DNA from: Setophaga petechia
Lineage: Eukaryota; Chordata; Aves; Passeriformes; Parulidae
NCBI GenBank assembly: GCA_024362935.1
Contig: JANCRA010000003.1
Span: 40,609,291-40,673,290 of the forward strand
DNA length: 64,000 nt
Direction of reading: 5' to 3'
A program made the translations under genes and the position numbers. This document shows positions 14,177 through 26,105 of this stretch, piece by piece; position 1 is the first letter of the stretch, and each line of letters opens with the position of its first letter. The notes below the pieces were generated by a model. The model was not told the origin of the DNA. It did no database searches and saw nothing but the letters and a program-made list of their open reading frames with translations.

Positions 14177-17100
14177 CACTTCTGCTCAGAGGCTCTGGAT
14201 TTCTGAGGCAATGAGGGGACAAAGCTCACAGTAAAAGCAGCCTTAACGTGTGTGCATTGCTGCAGCCTAAGTAGCTGCCTCAAGGGATTGCAGATTAAGA
14301 AGGAAACACTTTATTTTGGCCTGAATTTATATGCAGGCTGGAGTAAGATTTTTCTAGGCAATGTTTTGTCCCAGCTGTAGTTCAGGTGAGGCTCAGATAG
14401 ATCCCTGCCCTTTCTCTCTAGCTGCATCCAGCTTCCAGCCACTTTTCCTGACCTCTGTGGCAGGTTCTCTCCAGTCCTGCCACATCTCTTGTAGCTTTCC
14501 CTTCTGCAGTTCAAATACTGAGTTTCCTTCATTGCCTGAAACTCTCTGCACATGACTTGTGCACCTTAGATCAGTATATATTTTTTAGAAAGTCTTTTTA
14601 ATAGGACAGTGAGATTTAAGAGCCCTATAAGGGCCTAATGGAAATCAGTGAGGAAATATTTACTCTTTTTAGTAGGAACAGGATCTTAGCTTAAGTAAAG
14701 TGCAGCAATATGCATGCTCTGCTCTAAGAAGTGCTTCTCTTGAAGGCATGGATTGTAGTGGATCACCACACTGGGACACATTTTACCTACCAGAAACACC
14801 ACTGGAACCTGATGGGGCTGAGAAGCATGGGCAAGGCTCCAGTGTGTCTGTGAACCCAGGGCTCACAGGAATTTACATGGATGGCATGCCAGCTTCAAGC
14901 TTTCTACTCTCATCTGTTGACCAGTGAATCCCAAGGAGGAAAAGAATTTTTCTTTTCTTCACTAACAGATTGTTAAAAGGGTCTTGCTTCCAAATCTTAA
15001 AAAACTCTTTAGTCTAAAGAAATCCCTGGTATTCCACATGTCGAAAAACAGGCACCTCATTTGGAGCAACAGTTTGTCTGAGAGCTTTTGTTATTCTTCT
15101 TTGTGCTACTTCACTAAAGCTGTGATTTGTGAAGGGCCTGGCTTGTGTATGGAAGAATGCAGCAGATTCAAATTGCAGAATATTAAGTATAATACTTCGG
15201 TCCTGATTTGAGATAGACTTTTTTTTGCCTGATTGAGGACTGGTAGCTCAGAGACAAACAAGGGAAGCTGACAGATTGGTGAATATTGGGTAGGATCATT
15301 TGTCAGGAGATGTGATGAATCACTGTGGCACAGCATTTCATTTTCAGAAAGATCATTTTCTGAAAAAATTAAATTAAAGGCAGAAGAGACAGCTGGGGGT
15401 GTTTTGGGAGTTTTCATTTAAATCAAAGTTACAATTAGAATAAAGGCATATTGAAAAGTTCCTGTTATTCTAAAAATATTTTGAGGAAGAAAAAGAATTG
15501 AGGTTAGAAGGAAACAGGAGGACCTGGAAGAGCACTTGCCAGCTGTGCCCCACAAACCAGCTTTGGGTTTTACTTACCCCTCTCTAAAGTCAGTAGGAAT
15601 TGTATGTCTAGAGCTTCAAGCAGTGCTTCAACTGGAGGAAAAATATCCATCCTATAACCTTGCACACAGGTTATTTGAGCAGAGGTCAATGTGCTTTTAA
15701 TAGGACTGCACATAGAGACTGAGTGCTCTCAGAGGGAACGAGAGCAGCCCTCCTGTTCAGTTTCATCTGGGCTCTCAGGAAGTCCAAGGCTACGTCACAC
15801 TGATTAATTAATGCAAGGTAACACATTAATAACAAATGGAAACAGGGGAGACACAGAGGGTGGGGGGCTTCCTGCTGCTGCTTCAGCTGCAGACACAAGT
15901 GCCAGGAGGCCAAGGGCCAATCCCTGTTCCCCCTTTCTCCTGGAGCCCAGTCACCACCCACAAACTCAGTCATTCTGTACAAGGTTATTCCTACGGATTG
16001 ATCAACACCTTTCTGACCCTAGTGTAAGCAAACAGAAGAGTGTGAATGCTTCAAGGAGTAGCTCTGTGACAAAGATTTTAAATCAGCTGCTCTTCAGAGA
16101 GCAGCATACTGTTGTATGTACAGCATACTTAATTAGAAGGTCAGATGGAAACTTTAGTAAAACAGACCTATGTAAAATCCTACCTTTACCATCACTCAAA
16201 TCAATCTAAATTCTCACTGTGTGTATATGTATAAAACTGGTATTTCCAGATGCCTTCCCTGTCAGTGGACATGAAATAAAAAGGTAAAACAATCTGGCAG
16301 TACTGTTCCACAACATGCGTTTGCCTCTTTCAAAGTGGTAGCCTGCGCAGAATTGAGGGAGAGATAAGGAAATGAGACACGTGTGTGGTGTGGGATTCCA
16401 AAAAATCATTACATCATCTTCCAAACAAGATTCAAGCAGGCACTTTCTTTTTAAAACAACAAATAATGGTGAGTCATACCACGTGCAGGACTTGATGTTG
16501 AGGCTTTATGAAATAGCACTGGGAGAACTGGTCACATAATGCCTGTTTTCTTGACTAATGCTCTGCTGGTTACTCAGTTTCTGAAATATGGAAATCTGAT
16601 GCCAGCTGTGTTCTCAGTATAAAGGCCTTCCACTCTTTGTGCAGCAAAAGTGGTTAATTTTATGAGGAAGCCTCAGCAAGTCGCTTGCTAGTGAGGCTTC
16701 TCCAGTAGAAGGAAGATCAGGAATGCTTGGTGACACAATCTCTTGAGACCATGTTAAAGCACGCATGGACTAACAACGCTTTGCTCTTGATCTTCTGTGA
16801 ATGTTAGGTTAATAAATTATCACGATCCATCTCAAATAGGATGTCAAGACTGCAAAGCAAAACTTGATTAAGGAAGTGCAAACTTTGCATTTTGCATCCT
16901 TTTAACATGGCATTTACCCTCCGGATAAGAATTGCTGTTTACTCCCTTGTTCCATATTAGTGCTGATATGAGCCTAAGGCTGGTGTGTAGCTTTCTCAAT
17001 CTACAGGGCAGATATTCTCAGGTAAGATAAATTAATATTTAAAATAAACCTTTCTCTTTCATCTTCAAGGTAACAGATTGCCTTGCTGGATTTCTGTCCT

Positions 17101-18470
17101 CACCTGCCCTTAGTTACCCTGTTCCTCTTCACCTCTGTCAGTTTCTGAATAAGAATTAGTTTTTCAACAATTAATTTACCTCACTACCTCTATAGGACAT
17201 TAACTAAATTTCCAGGCTTCTCTGAGACTGGCATCACAACCCTGCCCTTCCATCCTAATTGATGGCACTGCTGGAGATCACAGCAGGTCCAGTTGAGACA
17301 TAGGGAGCTGAGGGTAAGTGCAGAGCTGAAACACAGTTCAGTCTAATTCTTAAATGAATGCTAGGAATCCCCAGCACATATAAGTTTATAGTTTATTGCG
17401 TGTAATTTTCTCAACTAATTCCAAATTTAATGACAGCTTTCAGCTTTGGTGTTCTCTTCTAATTAACGTACCAGTGACTGCGTATAATCTCTGTGTAAAG
17501 CCAAAAGCAGCTTACATGATAATTACAGAGGGATCACAGCACCTACTGTTTAAGGAAGGCATCCATGAGAAAGGCCTTGCATGATAGTTCAGGTGCTGAG
17601 ATTAAGTTGTAATTAATCTTAACTTGTGCTGTTTCTTGTACTGCCTCAAAGCTTTTTTATTACTGGCTCAACATGATGCTGGTAAACTCTCAGGAAGGAA
17701 ACAAAAGAACTGGACAGATCAAGCACAGTCTTTTGCACATACAGCAGAGGCTTCCAGGACATGGTGAGCTTTTGAGGTCAGAGTATTTTTGTAGTCATAC
17801 TGTTGAGTAACTTTATCTTTTTCCCTTAATAATTATGATGTAGTGGGTTGAAAAGTCCCCTTTAACATTGTGCAAGATACTTTGCATCCACTTGTTTTGC
17901 AGCTGCAGTCAGGAAGCAATTCTGACTGCACAAATCAGAAGTGAAGCCTAAGTGTATGGGAGAAGCAGAATACCTTTGCTGCCTCTGTTAACTTAAAATT
18001 AGCATTGGTTACATCATTTTAGACACATCCCCACCTCTTCCCCATTGGAATGACAAGTTCCAGAGGGGCAATCACTAGGGAATGCACCATGTCTGTTTGT
18101 TTTCCACTATGGAGGAGTACACATTAATGCACTTGGTCCCAATTACATATACTAAACTAAAAGGAAACACTGGGTGTAGATAAATGATTTCAGAGATAGG
18201 CTTATTTGCAAAAATGAGTGGTTAAACTGCATCCAGTCTCCCTGTAGTACTTTGGTAGTTATGTGAGAAGGGAAAAGATGTAGTAAAGGTTTCTGTGATA
18301 GGAAACAGGAACATAAGCTCAGAAGAGGAATTATTTACAAAATGTTGGTTAAACTTTTATTCATTTCAGTACAGGACCATTTTCCAACAGCTCTATGCTC
18401 CATGCTCTTTGATTCTGAAAGGTGGTACTCAGCAAATTTTGAGTTCTGTGTCTTTTGTTGTTGGTTCTAG

Positions 18471-18572
18471 ATTGACAAGTATGCTCAGCGGGATCTGAAG
18501 AAAGGACTTCACTTGTATGGGACAGATGGAAATATTGGCCTCACTAATGCATGGAGCATCATTCAAACAGAT
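18471..18572 (+). CDS. TSPAN4: TSPAN4 (tetraspanin-4) internal coding exon, start of large extracellular loop
   Basis: This 102-bp, phase-0 exon encodes 34 residues beginning IDKYAQRDLKKGLHLYG and ending NAWSIIQTD. Seen: an acceptor at ...GGTTCTAG and a donor GTAAGT at 18573. Known: it matches human tetraspanin-4 (NAG-2) almost residue for residue, with the diagnostic AQRDLKKGLHLYGT stretch. TSPAN9, the closest paralogue, reads quite differently here. The segment follows TM3 and forms the first helices of the large extracellular loop. Tetraspanin-4 sits in the plasma membrane and endosomes, associates with integrins and other tetraspanins, and drives migrasome formation on retraction fibres. 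The four exons in the window supply 128 residues, the C-terminal half if the protein has the usual 238. The preceding exon (TM2-TM3, with a GCLGAIKENKC-type motif) was sought in 1-18470 and not found. Confidence 0.95.
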
Positions 18573-21500
18573 GTAAGTCTGAGCTTTCTCTTTTACCTCT
18601 TCCTCTTTACCTTCTGGGTTCTGTAACAGCATGTTCTGGGCATGAACCTAATTAAACCTCCAAATCCCAAGTCACTCTCTTTCTCCCACCCAGTCAGCAC
18701 TTTAGCAACCAAACTCTCTTTTTGTAACAAGCAGTAATTTTTATTTATTTCTCCTTTGACAGGAAGTATCATCTTCCTTTTAGAAGGTTATACTAAGTTG
18801 ATGCCTAAATATCATGCAGCTCTGTGCTATGTGTGGAGTGTGAAGGAGCTGGTCAGACTGGAAACAAGCTGTACCTTTTCTTTAAAGTCAGAGAGGTGGT
18901 TTATGTTGGGATGAAGAGCATACTAGCAAAGAACCTCTTCAACCACTTTTTAATTTCTGTCCTGTCTCCTTTCACTGCTATTATTGTTCCCACTAGTGAG
19001 TCAAAATGGAAACAGAGCATGGTGTTTGTAACGTCCTCCTACAGTCAATACATTTTCCCCAACAGAATTCAATCATCCTCCATCACAGGTGGACTGGGAA
19101 ATGTTTTTTGCTGTGTTGTCACTGCTGTTCCTTTGTCCTGATTCTCTGACAGCTCTCTGCCAGTGTTCATCTGCTAAGGACTGGTGAACATTGTAGCTGG
19201 CTTCCTCCTCTGTCCTTGTCTGAGAAAACACCATCACTGACAGTTCAGGTTTATTAGCTCTGTACCTGTTTCATATTCAGTTCAGTCGGTTCTCCTGGGG
19301 GTGATCTTTGTGATTTCATGTTCTCTGTTCTTGAATGGAAAAGTGCTCCAGCTTTTCTCCTGCTTTAGGCAGAAACACTTGCACTGCCTTGGCTTCACTC
19401 AAAAAATCTTGCATAGCCTTCTCATTTTCCCCTCCAGAGGTGCAAGTGTGGTACGGACAGGAGGAGTTTAGCCTTGCCTAAAGGCTAAATGGATGGCTTA
19501 AATGGATCAAAGACAGTAACCTCTCCCAGTGCTCCTAAAATCTCCTCTTATGGACAATACAAGGTAACAGGAGCTGCAGGCTGCTAGGAAATGATCTGAG
19601 AAATGAAAACCTTGAGATTGCTAACAGAACAAAAGAACTGATTGGCCAAACTCCTTGTGCATCTTTGGGTCTGCAGGACCTATGTTGAGTGCAGTAGTTT
19701 GCCTACAACACTCCTGTGTGTGAAAGACAAAGAGTTCAGGTCCAGGAAACAAGGCAATTTCAGTCCTGCATCCCAACAACTGCATGTGAAAAGTTCTTTC
19801 AGTTACCTTTAAAAGGCCTCAACATCTTGCAATATTGTTAATAATTTCCTCTTCCAATATTTTTTCTTTTTCCAATACATCAAATATGAGAAGGCATCAG
19901 TTACTGACAAGAGAAATGCATTTGATGGTGCTTGCTTGAGAGCAGGCCATGTGAAATACAGATCATGTTTTTAATATCATTGCTTATATCCAACAGTATT
20001 AGAAAGTTTACTCTTTTACAGTAACTTAATTATGTGTAGTAAAAATGTAGTGAAAACTACTAGTATTAAAATATTTTTAGGAAGTATTAATCTGCTTTCA
20101 GAGACACCCCAAGAAGTCTTAAAAGCATGTAGCAAAGTTTTTGGAGGTCTCATGGGATATAAACACCATACTTCTTCTCCCCTTTGTGTAAAATAGGTGT
20201 AAGAATATATGTAATGTATACTTCATATAGTCACATTTTTTCAAAATCTTCATGAGTTGACTGGATTCAGAAAAGATGTAAAAAAAAATTTTGGAAACTG
20301 ACATTATGGTGAGAAATTTTAAACACCTTATATAAACAGGCAAAATGAACTAGTGATGTGATTGCAGTGCTTAAAAAGAGAGCAGGAAGGAAAAAGGGTT
20401 GTGAGAGAAAAGGGCTCTGTAATTGATCCAAGTGCTAAAAACCCAAGTTAGATGTTTCTTGTGGTAGGATGTTGTTGTACAGCAGCACAGTAGATTCTTT
20501 TTCTTTAAAGACTAAGACCTGGCTTTTTGCTTAAAGGAAATGGTCAGGTTCAGTGACCAGCTTGGGTTTGAGGCAGGACTCAATAATCTGTGGTTTGTGT
20601 AGTGCTGCAATCACAGTCATTTGTCCTGGTAATTCCTTTGGTCTTGAAAAACCCATTATAGTTTAAAAAGTGCTTATAAGTTTCAGATTAAACTCATGTT
20701 AGCCAACTCCTAGGAGCTCGGAAGGTGACAAGAAAATGCCACTAGTGGGCTCTGTGCAGCCAGGGGACATAATTCTCTCATGGCCACTGTGAAATTACCA
20801 CGTGCCAGCTTGGCAGTACCACAGTGTCAAAGTCATTGTGCTCCCCATGCTGGGCACTGAGGAGAATAGCAAAGAGCTCCCACAGATCCATTTTTGCCAC
20901 TCTGCATAATTGGTTCTCACATGAGTCTTTCAAATCGGTGTGGGAATGCACTACTGCAGAGGTGCAGCAAAGACAATCCCATCATGGTTAATTTGTAAAA
21001 CACTTTGCAGTTGAATAGAGCTGTCTAAATGCCAACTTGGGGGGTTTCTGTGTAATAATCATTATCTCTTACATCCCTAATCAGTAGAGTGTAATCACTG
21101 ATTGGAGGATTAGGGTGATGCAGGGGATTTTCTGCAAGGGAAATCCCAGCCCAGGCTTGCTGTTTGCATTCTGTCTCCTAAGGCTCTCGATGAAAGCCAC
21201 AGCAGAGCAGCCACGATGCCATACAGGACAGAGTTTTTCCTGATGGGAGACATCAGTCATTGGCTGAGCCATGGGCTGTGTCTGTATGTGGATGGAAAAC
21301 AGCAGCCTCACAAAAAAAAGTGCCATGTAAAAAACATGACAGTAACAGAAATCATAATGACCCCTTGTCCCCTCTGCATTTGCACTCCTTTCTTTGTAAA
21401 AGTATTTTTCAGAGCCTGAGTAGTGGTTAAAGCAGTAGTTTTCACACTCTGGCACAGCTCTTAATTTCTCCCCAGATTTAAGCTAGAGACCACCCCCATT

Positions 21501-24500
21501 CTGCATTCATTAGGTACTATTGTGTATGGCAGCTTTGGCTGAAAAAAGGAGAAAAAAGTTTTTCCAAGGAACCACATTTAAATGGCATTTGACTTTTGTG
21601 GGATTGGCCAGTCACAAATCAGAGGGGAGTTTTGACAGGGAGTGTGGATGCCCAGCGCACAGAGTGACTTGTGAATGGCAATTGTCTAAGTGTGAAAGCC
21701 CTGAGCACCTTTTGAGGAAGGTTTTCTTTTCCGAAGCCTTGGTGCCTTGAGAAATGGTTTTCCTCTTTTTAACAGAAGCCTACCATTTTCAAGACACTGG
21801 AAACAAGGGAAAAACTGAGTTTTTTCCCTTCCTGTCTTTTAAGAGGAAGTTGCAGTTTTGGCTGATGCCTGAGCTGCTCACGTTACCAATAAAGGAGTTG
21901 GGTTAAGCTGCAAACCTGCAAAGTGTTTGAGAGGAAAGGCACTGGACTCATTTTGCAGTCCTAGTAAGCCTCTAGGTCAGGGAGCTGTTTCAAATCAGAA
22001 CATTCTATTGATTTCTTTTTAATACCTTCAGCTAACCAAACTCTCAGCCTTTTCAATAGCGTTTCAAACCTTAAAAGGATCAGAAACACAAGCAGATGAA
22101 TTCTGTGTGTCATGACTGAAGACTACGAAAGCTTACAAAGTGATTTTCAAACATGACTAAAATTCTGATAGTTTTGGAGGTAAGTTGCCCTGAATTGCAT
22201 TAAACTCCTTACCCACCAGGACTGGTTAAAGTCACAGGTGGAGATCATTAGAAAATGAGAAACAGGCATTAATTTTTAAAATGTTGCTTCATCCTCAACA
22301 TCTTTGTGATCAATATTTGAGCACTTCTACTTTTAACTAAGCGGGCAGTAATTCGAGAGACATGCAGAAAACCTATTAGCTTCACTAAAGTGAGCAAATT
22401 CAGCTCACTTTTGCTGCAGTGTAATGCCTTTTCATGTCTGTTTAGACCACTGTAACTGAGAAGAAATTTGACCCATCTCCCTATTCTCAGTCATTGATTC
22501 TAGTAGATCAAGCCATACTTCAGAATTACTACTGGAAACCACCACCCATTAAACATGATTTTTAGAACAAAACTATATTATTCATCACTTTTTACAGTGA
22601 TGGTGGAAAAAGGTGTATAGAAGGCCCCTTACTCTGTCTCTAGTTCTTTGCCCCATTCACAAAACCAGAAAACAAACCTTTGCTAAAAAACTGTCTGCAA
22701 CAAGGACTGAGTATCTGTTTATTTTCACAAACCCTATCCCAGCCTGACTGAGTCTGCAGGAATTTGGCAAAGAAGATAAGGCCTACTTAGCCTTCAATAT
22801 CGAGAATAATGTAAAATATGTACAAGTGTCCAGCTCCTTTTCAGGAGTTGCACTGTTGCGCTGAGATAGAAACTTTTTTAATAGATTACTCCCTTTTTAA
22901 ATGTGTTAGTCTGGGTACTCCAAAATAAGCACTGTTAGTTTGTAATTATTTCTAAAAAAATGTAAATGTTGAAAGTAGGAACAGAAGTAAGCAATTAGGC
23001 ACACTAGTGTAATTTTATCACTTAACTTGTGAAGAGAACAAGACAGGAGTGTAAATGTGACCAAAAAATGAATGTGGTTGTAGTAAGAATTGAGAGTTGA
23101 ATGCTTCCATGCCTGGCATTGGCAGAACATCAGCCTTTGTGATAGAAATGACTGCAACAACCTGCTGGTGACAGACATTGTCGTTCATGTGCCCTGATCT
23201 TTCTCCATCCCCCAGGTGTAGGCCTGTCTCCAACTATCCCTGCTTAAAAACCTTGCCAATTTTCAAGATAACATTGCTCTCAAATCTAAAAGGACTCACA
23301 AAAAGTCCTCCATATTCCCCTTTCTTCTAATGGTCCCTCATTTCCTTCAACAATTTGGTTGCTTACCTGGGATAAATCATGCTTGTCACATGATCCAAAA
23401 TCACTCCTGCACTCTCTTTTCTACTGGACATCCATAGTGAAGTCTCTGAGTTTATTGAGCTCTCAGCTTATCTGCCTTTCTGGCTTCTAGCTGGACCCCT
23501 TTGCTGGACCTGTAGGGGTGATCCATTCAATCCTGTTGCTGCTTGTTTCCTCATTCCTGCATCTTTGACCATGGATCAATGCCCCTGCTCCCTAGGGATG
23601 CCAGTGACAGGACTTGGCCTTCACTGAGCAGTGCTCCCTCCCTTGCTTCTGCACTCTCAGGTCTCTGTGGTGTTAGAACTCTGCTGTATTCATCACCTCC
23701 TCTTGATTAGGGCTATGGATCATCCGCTGCTTAATCCTTCCTTTGTCTTCCAAAGATATTTCTTCCAGTTATAGTTGCAGACATTATTTGTTCCAGTCCC
23801 AAGACCATTGATCCTGTGTTATGTCCTTTATTTATACCTTGAACTTCTCTTAGCCCATTGCTGTGTCTGCTGTGCTCTTGTACAGAGAATCTGTGTGGGC
23901 AAGCAGTGTCCAGCTGCAGCTCATCTTTGCAACTGCATCCCCTCCTATTCTCACCTTGTGGCTTACCAGGAATTTTATTCTTTGGAGTCCCAATCCTAGC
24001 TCATGGCCTAGCCAGCTCCTGCTTCACAGGCTCCATAGGAGCAGCTGTCCTCAACCTGTTAGTGAGCACTTGGCTACAAAACCCGTGCTTCATCTTCATC
24101 TCCGTAGTCTGTCAGACTGACACCTTCAGCCATGCATTATTATGAGAAGAAGAAGTCTAGTTCTGATTTATGCAAACTTGTGTCACTTGTGTTTGGCCAG
24201 AACATCACTCAAATGTCTCAGCCCTTACCGCTGCACACTCTACATCACAGATGAGCCACATTTTTAAGGCTTGCTGTTTACAAGCTGTCACTTCTCGCTG
24301 TCTATCAAAGAGCTGCCTCCTGACTCTAATGATGACAGCCTGCAAGACCTTCTTCTTGTTAGATTTCCAAATAAACCAGCCTTCCTCAAATGTATGCCAT
24401 GTATTCCAGGCTGCTCCTACTCACTTTTGGGACCTGTTACACATGGACCTCCTGTTTTCTATGCAGCAACATAGAGGAAAAAAAGAAAGGCACAAACTTT

Positions 24501-25973
24501 TTTCTAGTTTCATGTCAGTTTATAGAAAATGAAACCTGTAATCTTAAAAGTCAAACATTTGCAAGTAGAGGATTGAGTCCTGCCACAGACCAAATCAAAA
24601 TTCTAAGCAGAAACTTGGAAGGATAGATGTTAGTGCAGGAAAGTTTTCTGACTTTTCCCTGACAGAAGAAAAACTCTGCTGTGAGCACCGAAATGTCTCT
24701 ATCAAGGAGTACTTTCTGAGAGCTTGAAGCATCATGAGATGCATGAGGCAGCAGCATGTGACACCTCTGCCCTCTATGGGTCTGGAGTGGCACATTTCGT
24801 GTGTGCAGCAAGAGCTGAACACCACAACTCTACTACAGCCTGAACTCTACAGCTATTATATAACAAAGGAAAACTCTCCCTCGAGCCAGTGTAAACATCA
24901 GGATCTCGATTAGGTCTTTGGCCCTGGTGGTGCGGATGTCTGCATGATTATGAGTCTTTCAGAAACAAGAGAAGTGGTCTCTACAGGGGTGCTAAAAACA
25001 CCCTTCAGGCTTACCTAAATTCACATTTAAAAAAATAAGATCTTGGCAAGTAATCTTGGGACTAGGTAGGTGGCTGGCATAGTGCCAAAAAAGTGTGAGG
25101 TACTGTGAATGGCAGAGAGCAGTTCTGCAGCCCAGTGTTGTCTTGTTTACTCATTGGTGTTGAAGTGTCTGAATCCCAACAAATTCATACTTTTGCATAA
25201 GGACAACAGATGGTGTATACATCTATACAGCTATGAGTCCCAGCTTATTTCCTATCACAAGAATATACCAGTTCCCAAGGGGAAGATGGCCACAGAGCCA
25301 TTCCCTCTACCACTGTGTGTTTCTGTACCTTTCATCCCACTACCAAAGTCAGACCTTCTGATTTAGCAGTGTTGTGATATCTGCACACACTGTGTCATTG
25401 TAGGCAGACACTTAAGGCACAACTGTTAGAGCAGCATCAGATGATGACATGGAAGAACTGCACCACAGAGAGAAATACACCTTTTGCTGATAGGCAAAGA
25501 CTTTCAAAGGTGATTAGTAATTAATAGCTTAGTGAAAAATTTGCCTTGTTTATTCCAATCATGATCCCAGAAGCAGTGTGCTATAAAGATCCCAGTGTCT
25601 TCATCTCTTGGGTTTTGTACCTGTATCTTTTTTTTGACAAGCTGCAAACAACTGTTAAAATTCTGGTCAGTCAATAACTCAATCTCAGTACTTGTCTGAG
25701 ATTGTCCAGTTTCAGCTCCTGCAGTATCTTCCCACTGCAAATAGGAGCCTTTCCTTCTTGCATCAATATTAGCTGCATACAAGGCCATGTTTAAACTTAA
25801 TAAAAAAGAGTAGAGAGGGGGGTCTGTTTTGAGTAAAGCTGAGGAAGTACTGTATTCCTTTAAAATTTAAAGCCTCTGCTGGTATGATCAAAATGTCAGG
25901 CTCCAGGGGGCAAAGTCAGAACAGGCAGCGGTGGATCACGCTTACAGCATCACCTCGGTTCATCTTTTTCCAG
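18573..25973 (+). other. TSPAN4 intron between the two large-loop exons
   Basis: This 7.4-kb intron is bounded by donor GTAAGT and acceptor TTTTTCCAG. No additional exon, RNA gene or recognisable transposon was seen. The ORFs inside (for example 21081-21455 on - and 24170-24532 on +) lack family motifs and appear to be chance open frames. Confidence 0.85.
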
Positions 25974-26105
25974 TTCAGATGCTGTGGAGTCTCCAACTAC
26001 ACGGATTGGTTCGAAGTGTACAACACAACCCGGGTGCCAGACTCCTGCTGCTTAGAATTCAGTGAGAACTGTGGGCTCCATTCCCCAGGGACCTGGTGGA
26101 AAGCG
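25974..26105 (+). CDS. TSPAN4: TSPAN4 coding exon with the CCG motif, core of the large extracellular loop
   Basis: This 132-bp, phase-0 exon encodes 44 residues. Seen: an acceptor TTTTTCCAG and a donor GTGAGT. The peptide starts FRCCGVSNYTDW, continues VPDSCCLEF and ends GTWWKA. It holds the tetraspanin signature CCG, the PDSCC pair and a further cysteine in ENCG. With the cysteine of PCYE in the next exon this makes the six-cysteine loop, which forms three disulfides. Two N-glycosylation sequons are visible: NYT in SNYTDW and NTT in VYNTTR. This variable loop carries the partner-binding surface of tetraspanins. The match to TSPAN4 is close throughout, whereas TSPAN9 has a different PVLGENTVPDRCC region. 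No frameshift or stop is seen, so the exon looks functional. An in-frame ATG ORF from 25884 to 26168 overlaps it but reads through both splice sites and is not the real product. Confidence 0.96.

Larger units (their letters stand above)
1..18470 (+). other. TSPAN4 upstream intron (left part), no exon found
   Basis: This stretch should be intron, because the exon at 18471 is internal and the preceding TM2-TM3 coding exon is not visible here in any + frame. It holds A-runs at 750-761 and 12723-12736, a short CAGC repeat at 14159-14176 and a locally GC-richer patch at about 5860-6170. It also has several ATG ORFs of 130-153 codons (for example 11882-12343, 13208-13657 and 3803-4216) without recognisable domains. 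No CR1 copy or LTR was recognised. Position 3660-4140 on the - strand has an unusually stop-poor frame, reported as a finding. An unannotated 5'UTR exon or alternative promoter cannot be excluded by eye. Confidence 0.7.
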
